From: Pipra filicauda
Taxonomy: Eukaryota; Chordata; Aves; Passeriformes; Pipridae
Length of the DNA: 64,000 nt
Direction of reading: 5' to 3'
Assembly: GCF_003945595.2 (NCBI RefSeq)
Contig: NW_024104376.1
Coordinates: 3,844,001 to 3,908,000, forward strand
The translations under genes and the position numbers were made by a program. Position 1 is the stretch's first letter. The number at the start of each line of letters is the position of its first letter. Under the pieces are notes generated by a model. The model saw nothing but the letters and a program-made list of their open reading frames with translations. It made no database searches and was not told the DNA's origin. Positions 34,483-47,674 of the stretch are shown one piece after another.

Positions 34483-37400
34483 TCGGGGAGTTAAAACTGG
34501 TATGGTGTTTTTTCAGACATAATATCTGTGGTTGGTGGACAAACCTTCAGCAAACCAGCCTGCCTCACCCTAAGGAGTGAAACAAGGTGTTATACACCAT
34601 AGTTTGGGCAGACGTATGGTGAAACCGTTCCTCCTGTATCCTTCCTGTGTCAGCTCAGAAAAGTCCCATCGTTTCACTGGATGGCCTCAGATGCCCAACT
34701 AGGCTTGCTTTTTCCTTGGTGGAGCACAGTTACCAGTCAGAGAAAACAATGCTAGTCATTACAGGTGTTTATACTCTACATACTCTGGTCATGAGAGAAA
34801 TAGTTAAACTTGTTGCTATTTGCATTGAGATCACTAGACTTCACTTAATGCTCACTGACAAACACGAGATGTTGTATCACTCCCTGAATATGCAGGCAGA
34901 CTTTTGTGTACCAGTTACAATCTCTTCAGATATAGGTTTACTCTAAAAGACCCTGGAACAGGACAATACTACCATCCTAGCAAACCTAACTAGAGCAGGT
35001 CTATAGACATAGGCAAGAAAAGTTGTGATTCAAAACAAAACAGCACAAAATAAACCAAAACAAAACCTGAACCTTTTAAATGCACCAAGATCTTAAAATA
35101 GGAGTAAGAGAAAGAAAGGAAGTTTAGGAATACTAAAATTAGACTAGAAATTTTTGAGGGTTTTTTTTGCTCTTTTTTTTTTTTTAATTACAGATGCAAA
35201 AAACATGGTTTGAGTTACTTTTCTGCTAGAAGGCAACAAACAGAACCACTTACACACTCACTTGTCCAGTTTTCTTCTAGTTTCTCACTAATTTTTCAGT
35301 GCAAACCCTTCCCCTGAATGGCTCCCATGGTTTGAACTACTTATGTACAGGTGGTAAAATACTTACTGCTTTGAGACAGAGTGATATTGCCCACTCTTTC
35401 CACCCATGTCTATAGGCCCTGAAAACCAGTCAGCCAACAAGACAGGTTTGTTTGTATGTCTTCACCCCCACAGCAGTCTACAAAAAAGAAAGGATGAACT
35501 GACCTTTAAGTGAGCAGTGATGTCATGGTGCCTGTTAATAAAGTCTCGGGGGTATCGTGATTGCAGGACTTTCCATTAGAGTTCATTTTCTGGGTCTTCT
35601 CCAAGAAACAAATCCAAATGTAATCACCTCATGTGCTGCAATGGAAACAGCCCCAGAGTACCACTCCAGAGTTTGAAATCAGGCAAGTCTAGAAAATGAG
35701 GAAAATTATTCTGTGTGTTTTAATAGTGATTTCCTGTAGTCCTTTGCTGCACCTTTCACTGTCTTGCAAAAGTTCCTGATGTCTTTAAGAAAATACTGAA
35801 TTGTTGGAAAGGACAAGGAAAAGAACGTACATAAAATTTTGCAAAATAAAAGGAGAGCAAAGGTAGAAATAACAGATTTTATGAGGTTCTCCTATACCGT
35901 TCCAGTTTCCTGTTACTGCAGGCAATAAGAACTCCTATAATCCCCTTCACAAATTGAACAAACTCCACCCTCAATCTGCTTCAATTACTTTGTACTTATT
36001 TTGGAAAACTGTTCAAGAATCTCACTCCTTGAATAATGGAAACCTTACTGTTACTAACCCAACGTTGTTCAAGACGAGATTAGTTTTTGTCATGGTCACT
36101 TCCAACTGATTTTCCACATTTTACTAAAACAATTAATTGTGTTTTTTATAAACTCCTTGCTTTTTTTATTTTCACCTCTGAAGTGTTCTCATTCTCTTCT
36201 GTGTTGATTTTCTTTTCTGTCTTCATGTCATCAGCAAATTTTATTTATCTTTTATATTCTTGCCACACTCTCTAATAAAAATAGTAATTAAGACGCATTT
36301 CAAAACAATTTGTAGAGAAACTCTCAATTTTACATAATCCACGGGTTTAGACTCTTCAACTAGTTTCTTACTGGATTTAGGATTAATTTATTAATTTACT
36401 TGTTTTGCATCTTAATGTATGGCTTCCCATGTGACAACTTATAATGTTTAAAGCTGAATAAATTTAATCTATCTAAGTTTCTTAATCTAAAACTCATTCC
36501 TCATTAAAAGACATAGAGCTATTCTGGCTCAATCTGTCATTGGTAAATTCAAGTGACATCTCTTGCGTGACTTTAAATATTTATTCTACAACACTGCATA
36601 GCTAAGATCAAGCTAACTTTATTCTCTTATGCATCTGATATCTTCTCACAAATTGCTCTCAGGAGAAGAGCTTTAAAGAAGAAAAGTGGTGTTTGTCAGT
36701 GATGTGTAACAGCTGGTTGTAGAATGCATGGAGGGCCTCATCCACAGTATGTATAAGTCAGCTGGAATCTTTCCACTGATTTAGCAATCTTCAGGTCAGT
36801 CTTACAGTAGTCTAGAAAATGACCCCTTCTTTTTAAATTTTGTTATCAACAAAAACTTTGTGGCTCAGCTCCTGAGACAGACAAGGAATACATATGGTGT
36901 TGTAAAACAGAACAGATTTTTTTTGCTGGCTATTTAGTAAAAAATTTGTCCATCATTAATTCTAGCTAACATTTTCAATGTTAATAAGGAATACCTTACA
37001 ATCATATGTCGATGAGCTGCCTAGTCTGAAAAACTTTCCATCTTTAAATTTTGAGACTGTAATTTCAGAAAATATTGCTTCTGGACAAAATAGGTACTAT
37101 GGGATTATGATCAAATTCTTATGCAGCAGTCATAGCAATAACAACACCTGTTAACAAAAGATAGTTATATATTAGTATAGAAACATTCACTACCTAATGC
37201 AATTATTTGGGCTCAGAAATTGAGTTATAGCTTTCATTCACAAAAACACTGTCATATGCTCATATTTAGGGCATTTAGATACGTGCATATGTAGTGTTTC
37301 GAACAGCAATGTTTCCTTCAAGGTTGATGTTAGGAATTTTGTATGAAGCATTAAAACAGTCCATAATCAGAAGTGCCTTGAATCCTCACCACTAGTGAAT

Positions 37401-37833
37401 GAGTGTACATTTGAAGTCATGTCAAGTTCACCATAACATTCTAGTTATGGAACCTATAATATAAATCTTAGCCTTTCTTGTTGAGAGGAGGTGAGCGGAA
37501 ATCAGGCAGTTCTCAGGAGAAAATACAAGATCCTGCTGTGTGGTTGTGTTCATTACCTCTGTGTTCATTTCATTAGGGTTAAAAATTTTATTATTCCAAC
37601 TCCTCAGATTTTTAAAACAGCAATATGGGACCTTTTTCACAGCTGCTGGAAAATTTGTATGCTTGCAGAAAGTACCCTGACAACAGCAAAATAGGTGAGA
37701 CACATCTGAGCTTGGACAGAAACAAAAACCAGGAGGGCAGTGCAAACCCTCCGTATTATAAATTGGCAGGTGGGAGCGCCTCTTGGTTTAACCCTTGTTT
37801 TCTTTATTTTTTGTACCTTGGCATGATTTCCAG
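34483..37833. other. No gene recognised
   Basis: AT-rich DNA with short A/C-rich low-complexity patches (35030-35070). The ORF at 34647-34946 shows no recognisable domain. Confidence 0.55.
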
Positions 37834-37926
37834 CAGGGTCCCTGCTGGTCCATCTGCTACCCCTCAGAATTCAACAAGGAGGTCGTTTAGGTCCTCCTCT
37901 TTCACAGCCTACCAAGACCTCAGTGT
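37834..37926 (+). CDS. Candidate internal exon, Ser/Arg-rich, unrecognised
   Basis: A 93-nt GC-richer block lies between GGCATGATTTCCAG and the strong donor GTGT|GTAAGT. One frame is open, encoding RVPAGPSATPQNSTRRSFRS, then SSFTAYQDLS, a disordered basic/Ser-rich segment like a cytoplasmic tail or linker. An alternative acceptor is three bases downstream. Its phase does not match the other plus-strand candidates, so no joint gene model is offered. Confidence 0.3.
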
Positions 37927-40900
37927 GTAAGTTTACCTGGGATAAACTTTGCCTTCAGGCTACAAGCAATCTATTTCTTTTTAGAGTTTTAAATATTTCA
38001 GTAACCACTTTTAAGAAGTGCTAAATAGAACAAGGCAGATTTTTGAGGAATGAAGTGGCAAACGAAATGCAGGTAATAGTTCAGAAGTCCTAGATGTTTC
38101 CACCTGTTCTCAGGTCTGACTATGAAGAAACAGGTGAAGAGCCAGATTGTTACTTTTCGTTATACTGACCCCATTCTTTTATGTTTAGCATGTGAGGAAA
38201 GGGTCAAAAGAAGGATTAGAGAACAAAGTCCTTCATCTAAGGGTGATATAATCATGTGTTGTGATGTTTTTGATGGGCATTTCAGTAATTATGGGAATCA
38301 ACAGGGATTTACACTCCATGTCCTCTAAAATTAGAAAGAGAAATAAATCCAAAGTAGCAGGAGATGGTGTTGTCATGATTATGCCAGGGGAAATGTTCTG
38401 GTCTGGACTGAACAACAATTAATAGAAAAATACATTTTTCTGTTGGATTGTCAACACCTCCTAAAATCCATTTTCTGTGTACCTGCACTCTCTCACACCG
38501 ATGTATACATTAGTAGATCATTTTTTTCTAAAATACATGAAAAAACTCTCTGGAAAATATCAGCAGAAGAGTGATGGAGGAGAGTTTTTGCCTTTTTACT
38601 TTGAGATAAAGTAGTTCTAAACTGCACAGACCCCAGGCTTGGTTACAGAAATACAGTCTTCAGTCAAATAAAAACAAATACTGTGTATAGGAATAAGTTT
38701 AGGGAAGGTTTAATGGAAAGATCACAAGTCTGAAATCACATTTTACATTTCTTTACAACAGACAAAACTTCATGGGTGTTTGTTTTTTTCTGTTTGATCT
38801 CCATATAATCTCTACTTTCAGGTTTTTGATAAATTGTGACCACTTGAGCTCAGCCTGTTTTTTATTGGAGTTGACATACTTCTTTGATTGATTTACTTCA
38901 CAAGCTTGAAAAGTTGTATGGATGAGATACTGTGGTTCCTAGTAAAAGAAGAAAAGAATTCCACTGAAACCCTTGAAACTGTGTCTAAACCAATCTGTGT
39001 GTTATTACTTCTTCATGGTTTGGGTGTGAGCCCCACTGCACCCAAATCCCTGCTTACCTTTCAGTCTATGTCACTTCAGGATCCTGATTGTATTGATGTG
39101 GCTGTCACAGCCATCCTTTGGCAAGCAGTCTTGCTCCCAAACAGATCAAGCACCACTATGAGAACAATAAGTCTTTTTTTTTCAGTTCCACTATTCTTAT
39201 TGTTCCAGGAAACTCCCTCCTCTGGCAGTTAGAAACTTGCAACGTTTCCAGCCTTGAGTCATGCATGGTCAGTTTTCACTCATTCAGCCTCATGCTGACA
39301 TGTTCCTATAGCTTTAATAATCAATCCTCTTCATGAAATATACCCTGATGCATTAAGAGGCAGAAACGATATCCCTTCCCAGCATTAATTTTGACATACT
39401 AAGCAAGCCAACACTTCCAGACTCCTCTGACAAGTGAAACCCTCTCTTCCCCTCATTATTGGTTTTATTGGTTTCCATGAACATGTCCAATATTTCTATA
39501 AAAAAAATTCTCTGAATTGATACATGTGTCCAGGATTTCTGTCTCACTTAAATCCACTGTATTAACTCTAATCAGCCTGGGTCAAAAAATATTGTCTGTC
39601 TGCAGGACACACTGAGTTCAGTTTTGCTTGGTACAGCACTTCCTAGAAGTGTTACCCTGAATATTTTATCTATGGAGATGTCAGACTTACTGCTCAGATA
39701 TTAAATATGTGATGTGCATGTGTTCAGCAAGTCTAAAGAGCTGCCAAACATTAAATTCAGTGCATACATATATTTTCACTGCACATGAGTCTATCTGTGG
39801 AATTTGTGGAGGAATAGAGCAGTTCTCCCTGTCTGAGTAGCATCCTTCACATGTTTCCAAGTTGAATGAGCAGAGGTGATGGTGACTGAACACATTAACT
39901 ATATGCACTATACCTACAGCATCTCACCTAAACCAATTTTTATTTACCTTTCACTTGGCCAAATCCCAGTGTTGTCTCAGAGTCCTTTGAAGCCAATCGA
40001 TGCACAAATATCTCTATTTCTGTGTCATATTCAACTTAAAGGCAGACAGGTCATAGTAAAAATTCTTCTCATTAATATCTGGTGTCCAAATGTTCTGATA
40101 TTCTCATCTCTCACAATGTAGTTGAGGCAATTCCAGATTTGTGTCACTGGCAAATTTTATTAAAACAGCCCAAATTTTTGCAGCAAGGTCACTAACTGAA
40201 TTTATTAAACCAACTAATTGCTCCTTTCTTCTTAGCTAGTCCTTTATAGTTTTGTATTAACTCTCCAATTTGAGTACTCTGGTCACGTGCATCTAAATCA
40301 TTGCAAAAAGTTTCCTAAATACGATTCCATCTTGATCCATCTAAGGGTCTGGTATCATTTGGTCTTGTCAATATAGATAAATAAACTCCCTGAACTACTT
40401 TTGAATTTAATTTTTAAATTGCCATTTTGTTTCAATGCAACAAAATTCTCATGAGATGAAAATTTCAGCTAATACCTTGGTACATTTATAAAGAATATGG
40501 CCTGTATTTTTTATGGTATAGGTGAATATGAAGTGACACTAGTTTTTCAAAAGTCTTGTTCATAATATCCCTGTATTTGTTGGCTGTATGTTTTTACAGA
40601 AGTAAACTTTACCAGATCAAATAGAAAGAGACTCAGCAGATGAAAAAGGGTAGAGATGTGTGTCACATAGGATAAGACCTCACACTCAGGAGCTCTTGTT
40701 CAAATGTGTGTACCTTTTGGTGAGTCAACTACAAAAGTTTTGGTTTTAAAGGCTACTGCTTCTATGCAAAAGAGCAGTATTGGTAGTAGGCAGAGAGCAT
40801 TACATTAGTAATGTCTCACTCCATCCAGCTAAACTGTGCTTAAGTCACTGTAGCCTTAAGCACTCTTGAACTGATGTTAATATAAGCAAGGATTGGACAA

Positions 40901-43900
40901 CAGCAAATTAGTACCAGAGCTTGGAAAATAACCCAGGACTACTGGTCCTCAAGTCTATGCATTAATTACTGCAAACATTTCCTCTCTCATCTAGCAGTTA
41001 GGATTGCAAGAGATACAAAATGAAGTGGAGGGTTTGTGTGTGATATTAACCTGCCTCTTGTAGACATTAGTTACAATTGGACTTTTAGTATAACTTGCAG
41101 ATTGCAGAGATCACTGTTCTCAGTCAGATACTTTTCTGATTCACTGGTGGTTTTTGGGTTTTCTTGGCTTTGTATTAAGGGAATTACATCTCACTGAGTT
41201 GTGTAACAAGGACTGAGAACTGCTCCTTGGCAATGCTCACACAAAGGTACTCAGCACGAATAAAGCTGCTTCAAGTCTGCCAGCTAACTAACAGAACTTT
41301 TCTTCTGCCTTTTTTTTTTCCCCTTGGCTGTGAATGGTCATTTATTGGCTTTAATTCAGTCCTTCTGACAGGACTGGGTTTTCTTGAGGACAATAGAACA
41401 TAACCAGGGTGTCTGAGCCTCTGTTGGGCTTTGCCATAACAGTCTAAACCAGTGCTTTCAAAGTGTTTTCATTTTGTAACTCCCTGAGTATCTTAAAGGG
41501 GAGGTGCAAGCCTCTGTGTAATAAATTTAAGCCTCCTGAGAAGATGCCTACAAGTCTAGTTGACAAACTCTTCAGAAGACCTCTGGGGACTGCAAGCCAA
41601 GAATAACTGGCCAGACCTGAGATGAACTTACATCAATCTAGAGCATTTTCAATCCACGATTTGAGATGAGAGAAATATTTCCAGTGATAACGTTTTATTA
41701 CAAACCTGCCCTCCATTAATGATGTTTCTGCTACATTAAACCTTTTGCTTTGTCAACTTATTTACTACCACAGTGCTGAGTTCAGAAATTTTCAATTATA
41801 TCAAGACTGTAATTTCTAAAAACACTCATCACCTTCTGAGCTTTTGAATTTGTGAGAAGAAGAGTGGAAAAAACACCCGAGATACTGTCCAAATTTTAGT
41901 GAGATGGAAGATCCTTTCCTTTCTTATATGATGCACTTGTGTGAGGAAAACTGAGGGAATTTTCCTGTTTTCTGGGTATGATCAGCTGTCACACAACCAG
42001 GGCAGCATCACTTACTCACCACAAGCAAACCTTTCATTTCCACATGCAGGGGGAAGTGTGCAATGGTATTTCTCTGTACGTACACACACAGTTCTGCCTT
42101 TTTGTGGTAAGTCAATAACTCTGTGTGTTTTTCTAACATTTTCTCACGCCAAAAGAGCAGATGAGTAATAGATGAGTTCTGTCATGGGGAAATAGGGTGG
42201 TCAGGACATCTCTGTCTCAGAGAAGTCACAAGCTGGCAAAGGAAAGGACTTTGTAGCCAAGGGTAAAGAGGGAAGAGTTGTTTCCTTTTCAGTTTAAAGA
42301 TATTCTGGGATCTGTCTCATGTTCTAAGGTAATAAGATAATTCTGAAAAGTTGCAGGTGTTCCTGAAAGCTAGAGGAAAGTCCTACAAATCAGGATTCTA
42401 AAGCTGGATTGTAGAGACTGAGGCATTTTCAAAAGGTCACTAATTATTTCTGTTCCTATATGTACAGATCTAGGAGCTTAATTTAAGTAATTTTTTTAAA
42501 AAATATGATAATCTGGAAGATTAGTATTGTCTTTTTGAAAAGTAGCTGTCAGTTGCGCTGCCATGTAAGAGAAGAGTACTGGTATGAGATTAATTAGTTC
42601 TTCAGGAGCTGAGGAAGTCAAATTTGTCTCAACTGATACTGTTTTTCCTTTCTTTTCTCATGAAGTCAGAGGTTTGACTTCCTTTCTGTAGAAAGTGATC
42701 TGAAAAGAAGTGGAAAGTTGTTTTCTGCTTTAGACACAACTTCACAAACAAAGGAATCCATCTACACTGCCTTGCATATACATATTATAGGTAGAGCTGA
42801 TTCTGACTTGTACTATTCTGAAATCACCCAGTAACTAAAGAAAAATATCAAAATGATCAATACTTCCAACAAAAGGCATATAGAAAAACTCTCTAATAGT
42901 CACCAAAAACCTGTCAGGAAAAATCATTTCAGTTTTTCCATCTTTATGTCTACAGTCTAATGAGGTTTTGAGATATGTGTCTATTACATGACTGGAGAAA
43001 GCTCCTGAGTGTGACAGGTGCAATCTATGTAGTTCTGGACCTGGTAGAGCAAGAACCTGCTTTGTCTGAGACACATACAGTCTTTTATTGGCTTCCAATC
43101 AGCTTTCACCCACATGGTCACCCAAACCTTGTAAGATATTAAAGGATTTTAGAGAAATTGAAATAATTTTTGTTTCCAGAGCTGCACCTTGCCTCTCTCA
43201 TTCGCTGCACACAACTTATCCACACCAGGGTCAATGTACATAGTTCCTGCAATTGCCACATTTGCAGTGCAGATCTCCACAGTGAACCCTCACAGCACTA
43301 AGAGACTCAGCCATGAGCTTGCAGAGCTCCCTTTAGAAAAATGAGGAAAAAATTTCCAGGGATCCACCTCTCTGGTAGGGAGGGAAATCCTGAAGAAAAT
43401 GGGTCTTTCTTCTTACAAAGACTTACCAACACAAAGGGTGCTTACCAACACAAAGGTTATGATATAAAAGCCCAAGTAAGAAAGATCTGCAAAGGCGGTC
43501 TGTATATGCACCAAGTGAAGACATCCTCCTTCGAGTCCTGTGCACATTGATGCTTTCAAATATTTTCAGTGCCACCCACCTAACCAATTTGACTGTGCAA
43601 AGAGTGAAATTATTGCACGTACAGTGTTGACACAGTCATCAGTAGGTGCGTACGTAACTTAGCAAAAGTTACAAGTATTTGTACAGTGAGAAAACGAAGT
43701 TGTGGGAATCAACCAAATCCTGCTTAATTGTTGTGAGCTGAGGGTAGAATTAGATGATGTCAGGATGTCTTTGTGCTGCCACCTGTATTTATCTAGTTGA
43801 ATGTTGCCTATGCAGAAATCAAAACCTTCTGGAATTGTTTCCAATGTGATAAGGTCTGATGTTATTCAGGGATAGGTCCTTCTTCTGTGGAAGGAGGTGT

Positions 43901-44836
43901 AAAAGGAGTGGGGGAAACTGTGATGGTCCGTAGAGAAAGTGAAGTGTGAGGTACACAGTGCCCTTTCTGAGAGTAAGTCTTACAACTGGGATAAGGATAG
44001 GGGTTCTGTGAGTGCAGAGAGGAGGAAAAGGAGGTAATTTCTTTTTTGCTTTTTTTCCTTTTTTTCCCCTCTGCTCAGTCTCTCTGTGAAAAACTTGTAA
44101 GGCAGAGATTTTTTAAGTTTGTGGGAGGGAGCAGGGAGGAAATTGAGAGGGATTTGTGTACAGTCCTTTGTTGCTTTCAGAAGCAGTAGGATGTCTATTT
44201 ATTGAAGTGCTGATGGTCAGAGAAGGAGACCAAAACCCTAATCTCAGAAGAAGATAAATCATTACCTATTTCAATACCATTGCTTTCTTAGATTTTCCTT
44301 GGGTCCAGCTATTTTTTGTTTCCATGGGCAAGGATTACTGACTAACTCAGTCTCACAGAAAGTGGATTTTCATCCCTCAGAGTTAAAATAAGCAAAGACC
44401 ATATCCTGGCAGAACTGTAGGTCTGTGCTAAGGCTGCTTGTCTCCAGAAGACCATCTTGCCTTAAGCAGTGGATATGTTCCTTACTATTGACTGGAGAGT
44501 GAAAGTGCAATATAAGTATTATAAATGACCTGAACTGATGAAGTATTAGAATTGCTTACTCAGCCAACCAAGCCTTTGCTTCTCCTCCACCCTAAATTAC
44601 AAATAAGGACTCCATTGTAAAAACGGTCTATGGTCTTTTATCAATTTAATACCTCACAAAAATAGACTTGTATTTGGTCCTTGCTGGATGCACCTAGTTC
44701 CCTAACAGACAGATGCCAGTGGCAGTGATAAAAATTGCTCTTCCAGATCACGTACATTTTTATCGTAAATGAAACCAAAACAGCTTATCCCCTAAACACA
44801 CCATGAAGTGATATACGTGGTTATTCTTTGGTCAGT
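37927..44836. other. No gene recognised
   Basis: Nearly 7 kb of AT-rich DNA without a supported gene. A 19-bp unit (CTTACCAACACAAAGGGTG) is tandemly repeated about 1.8 times at 43422-43456. ORFs such as 38888-39232 and 42835-43098 are uninformative. Confidence 0.55.
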
Positions 44837-44849
44837 TATGTACTGATGT
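44837..44849. repeat. Left 13-bp target-site duplication of the RTE insertion
   Basis: TATGTACTGATGT, identical to 47104-47116. Together they bracket the RTE LINE exactly, the expected footprint of target-primed reverse transcription. Confidence 0.93.
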
Positions 44850-44871
44850 CATCATCATCATCATCATCATG
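44850..44871. repeat. CAT/ATG trinucleotide tail of the RTE element
   Basis: Pure repeat of CAT on the plus strand, equivalent to ATG copies at the 3' end of the minus-strand RTE. It lies between the coding 3' end and the left target-site duplication. Confidence 0.9.
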
Positions 44872-44903
44872 GCTAGGCTTCGCGAACAAAGATTTAGGAA
44901 GGC

Positions 44904-44988
44904 TCTATCCACGTTTGTTACAGGCACGCTGGTGACTTATGAGGCCAATACGAGATAGACATGACCGATTGCAAAAGGCACAGCAGAA
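44904..44988 (-). pseudogene. RTE C-terminal zinc-finger-like tail
   Basis: In a frame different from the main RT, the minus strand reads CCAFCNRSCLSRIGLISHQR, then ACNKRG and a TAG at 44904-44906. This is a C-X2-C...H-X4-C arrangement like that at the end of many RTE ORFs, probably nucleic-acid binding. The frame difference implies a small indel near 45000. Confidence 0.65.
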
Positions 44989-45008
44989 AGACTCCTTAGG
45001 TGGTGTAT

Positions 45009-47066
45009 TCAGCAGGATTCGATTCTTTCTGCATTGTCTTTTCTCCTCAAGAGTGATCCTGCGTGCATTCTCAAAGAAAACGGCAGCGTTATTGATGGTG
45101 TTTCTCCAGGCCTCCCGATTTGAGGCCAGAGTAGACCAGTTATGAAGATCAATGTGGCCGAGCTGAGATGTTGTTTCAGGGAGTCCTTATATCTTTTCTT
45201 TGGGGCTCCTCTCTTGCGGCAGCGGGTGGCAAGTTCACCGTAAATCAAGATCTTAGGGAGGTGGTGGTCCCTCATCCTTGAGACGTGTCCTGCCCAGCGC
45301 AGCTGAATTCTCAGCAACATGACCTCAATGCTAGTGACTGCTGCTTGTTCTAAAACAGGTCTGTTGGTCACATAATCTGACCAGTGGATGTTTAGGATTG
45401 TTCGAAGGCAGCGTTGATGGAAGCGTTCTAAGAGACGCAGGTGGTGGCGGTAGACGACCCATGATTCGGAACCGTATAAGAGAGTCGACAACACTATGGC
45501 TTTGTAAACACTGATCTTGGTGCTTTTCTTCAAGTGTTTGTTACACCATACTCTTTTATGGAGTTTTCCAAAAGCACTATATGCCTTTGCTAATCTGTTG
45601 TCTATCTCCCCAGCAATCTTACCATCTGAGGAGATGAGGTTGCCTAGGTAAGTAAACTGTTGGACTGATTTAAGCTCTGACTGGCCAATGGTGATATGGG
45701 GATGATGGAAGGCTTCCTGAGGTGCAGGTTGGTAGAAGACTTTCATCTTCTTTAAGCTGACTTCCAACCCAAAGAGCTCAGCAGCATCTGCAAAGCAGGA
45801 TGTTAAACGCTGCAGGGCTGCTTCTGTGTGGGCGACAAGGGCGGCGTCATCAGCATAAAGCAGCTCCCGGACAAGATGGTTTAAGGTCTTGGTGTGGGCC
45901 TTCAGTCGCCTTAGGTTGAAGAGGCTTCCATCAGTACGGTATCAAATGTAGATACCGTCCTGATCATCGAGGTCTGCCGTGGCCCTTTGGAGCATCATGC
46001 TGAAAAAGACTGTGAATAGGGTTGGAGCGAGAACGCAGCCTTGTTTCAAACCGTTTTTTATTAGAAAGGGCTCAGAAAGTGCATTGCCATATCTGACTTG
46101 GCCATGCTGATCCTCATGGAGTGAGATGATCATTTTAAGGAATTTAGGGGGACAACCTAAACGTTCCAAAATCTGCCACAGACCTTTTCTGCTCACAGTA
46201 TCGAAAGTATCGACCTTGGTGAGGTCGATGAAGGTGACATAGAGACCTTTGTTCTATTCCCTACACTTCTCTTGCAGTTGTCTGTGGACAAATACCATGT
46301 CTGTGGTGCTCCTGTTGGCCCTGAAACCGCACTGACTTTCAGGAAGAATTCCTTCTGCAATGGCGGGTATTAGTCTGTTCAAGAGTATTCTTGCCAGGAT
46401 TTTGCCAGCAATGGAGAGCAGAGTAATATCACAGTAATTTGAGCAATCAGATTTAATTCCTTTCTTATACAAAGTGATAATGACTGCATCTCGGAGGTCT
46501 GATGGTAGCTCACCTATTTCCCAACAGTGCACCACAAACTCGTGGAATTTGGTATGGAGTGCAAGGCCCCCATGTTTCCAGACTTCGGGTGGAATTCCAT
46601 CAATCCCAGCTGCCTTGCCGATTTTCACCTGCTGTATGGCCTTGAGGGTTTCTCCTAAAGTGGAGGCAGTATCCAATTCGTATTTCACCGATTGTTGTGT
46701 GATGGACTGAATTGCTGAGTCTTGGACTACACGGTTGGTACTGAAGAGAGTCTGAAAGTGTTCAGACCATCGATTTAGTATGGAGGGTTTGTCTGTTAGA
46801 AGCATTTGACCATCTGCACTGAGTAGAGGGCTTTGGACTTGGTATGTAGGCCCGTATGCTGTTTTCAGGGCCTCATAGAATCCTTTGTGATCTCCCGAAT
46901 CTGCGCATAATTGAGTTTTTTCAGCTAGATCGATCCACCACTTGTTCTGGATGTCACGGAGTTTCTGTTGGAGCTTGCTGCACGCAAGACGAAAGGCCAT
47001 TTTTCTTGCGTGACAGGACGGCAGTGCAAGGTGTGCTTGGTGGGCGGTTCTCTTCTTCCTCAACAA
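45009..47066 (-). pseudogene. RTE reverse transcriptase ORF, interrupted by stops
   Basis: RT domain read from 47066 down to 45009. The linker (KAAGIDGIPPEVWK) and RT blocks NYCDITLLSIAGKILARILL, ESQCGFRANRSTTDM and YVTFIDLTK are clear. A TAG at 46254-46256 interrupts ...LQEKCRE, and a 6-bp in-frame duplication (TCGATACT repeated, about 46200-46215) adds two residues in motif A. GLKQGCVLAPTLF is motif B. A TGA at 45942-45944 follows GIYI, where an Arg codon (CGA) is expected. The metal-binding YADD box is intact at 45846-45857. The downstream thumb region (RLLERFHQRCLRTILNIHW, LRWAGHVSRM) is typical of RTE. Frame is otherwise constant across all three blocks, so damage is mostly point nonsense. 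Confidence 0.92.
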
Positions 47067-47103
47067 ATTCTGGATTTCTTGATTGTTTTCATCAAACCAG
47101 TCC

Positions 47104-47116
47104 TATGTACTGATGT
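47104..47116. repeat. Right 13-bp target-site duplication of the RTE insertion
   Basis: Second perfect copy of TATGTACTGATGT, immediately outside the truncated 5' end of the RTE element. Confidence 0.93.
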
Positions 47117-47674
47117 AAAACAGTATTATACCACTTGGTGATGGTAAAATTTCGTGTATAGTTTCCTACTGAAGACTTCTAGCAAATTATCAGAAACTTT
47201 GGCACATCCATTTCCCTTCTCTCACCTTTTTTCCAATGTAATATTTTTCCTTAAAAGATACCTTTCCCCTGTAGTGAATCCTAGAAGCTTCTCCTTTCAT
47301 GATCCAAGCAACTGGTTCTCACAAAAGGTCTTTTCTTCATTCTAAAATTAGCAAGGTTTCTGAGGGGGAAGAAGAAAATTTTTACTTGTAAACAATAATT
47401 TGTTTGAGTTTTCTTCTATGAATGACAATGACATTTTGAGGTTTGGAGTGGGAATTAAAGAGACATTTTTTCACAGCAACAGTTCCATTGTCAACATCAT
47501 CTAGTAATGAAATTGGTTGTTGAAGGGGATGGAATTTCTGATGCATTTTCACCCTATTCCATCAATAAAATTTCAGCCAATTCTTTCCCCTAACTTTCCA
47601 GTCCCCTATAGCAGCCTCTAGCAGTAGTATTTTGTTTTGATTTTTGCTGAACTACATCCTCGAGTCTAAATATT
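47117..47674. other. No gene recognised
   Basis: AT-rich DNA flanking the RTE insertion. It holds one meaningless 63-codon ORF and no other signal. Confidence 0.6.

Larger units (their letters stand above)
44850..47103 (-). mobile_element. 5'-truncated RTE-clade LINE (probably AviRTE)
   Basis: A 2254-bp non-LTR retrotransposon on the minus strand. Its 3' end is at the left with an ATG/CAT trinucleotide run (44850-44871). It carries the RT of the RTE clade and a C-terminal zinc-knuckle-like segment, but the upstream endonuclease has been lost to 5' truncation. Perfect 13-bp duplications flank it. The coding frame is broken by TAG at 46254, TGA at 45942 and a shift near 45009. RTE elements make very short 3' UTRs ending in simple repeats, as here. 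In birds the RTE family with patchy distribution is AviRTE, which moved horizontally between tropical birds and filarial nematodes. The AviRTE name is inferred from clade and host, not from a sequence match. Confidence 0.9.

Noticed and set aside
46474..47113. Plus-strand ORFs of 78-85 codons
   Set aside because: Antisense shadows of the RTE reverse transcriptase frame.
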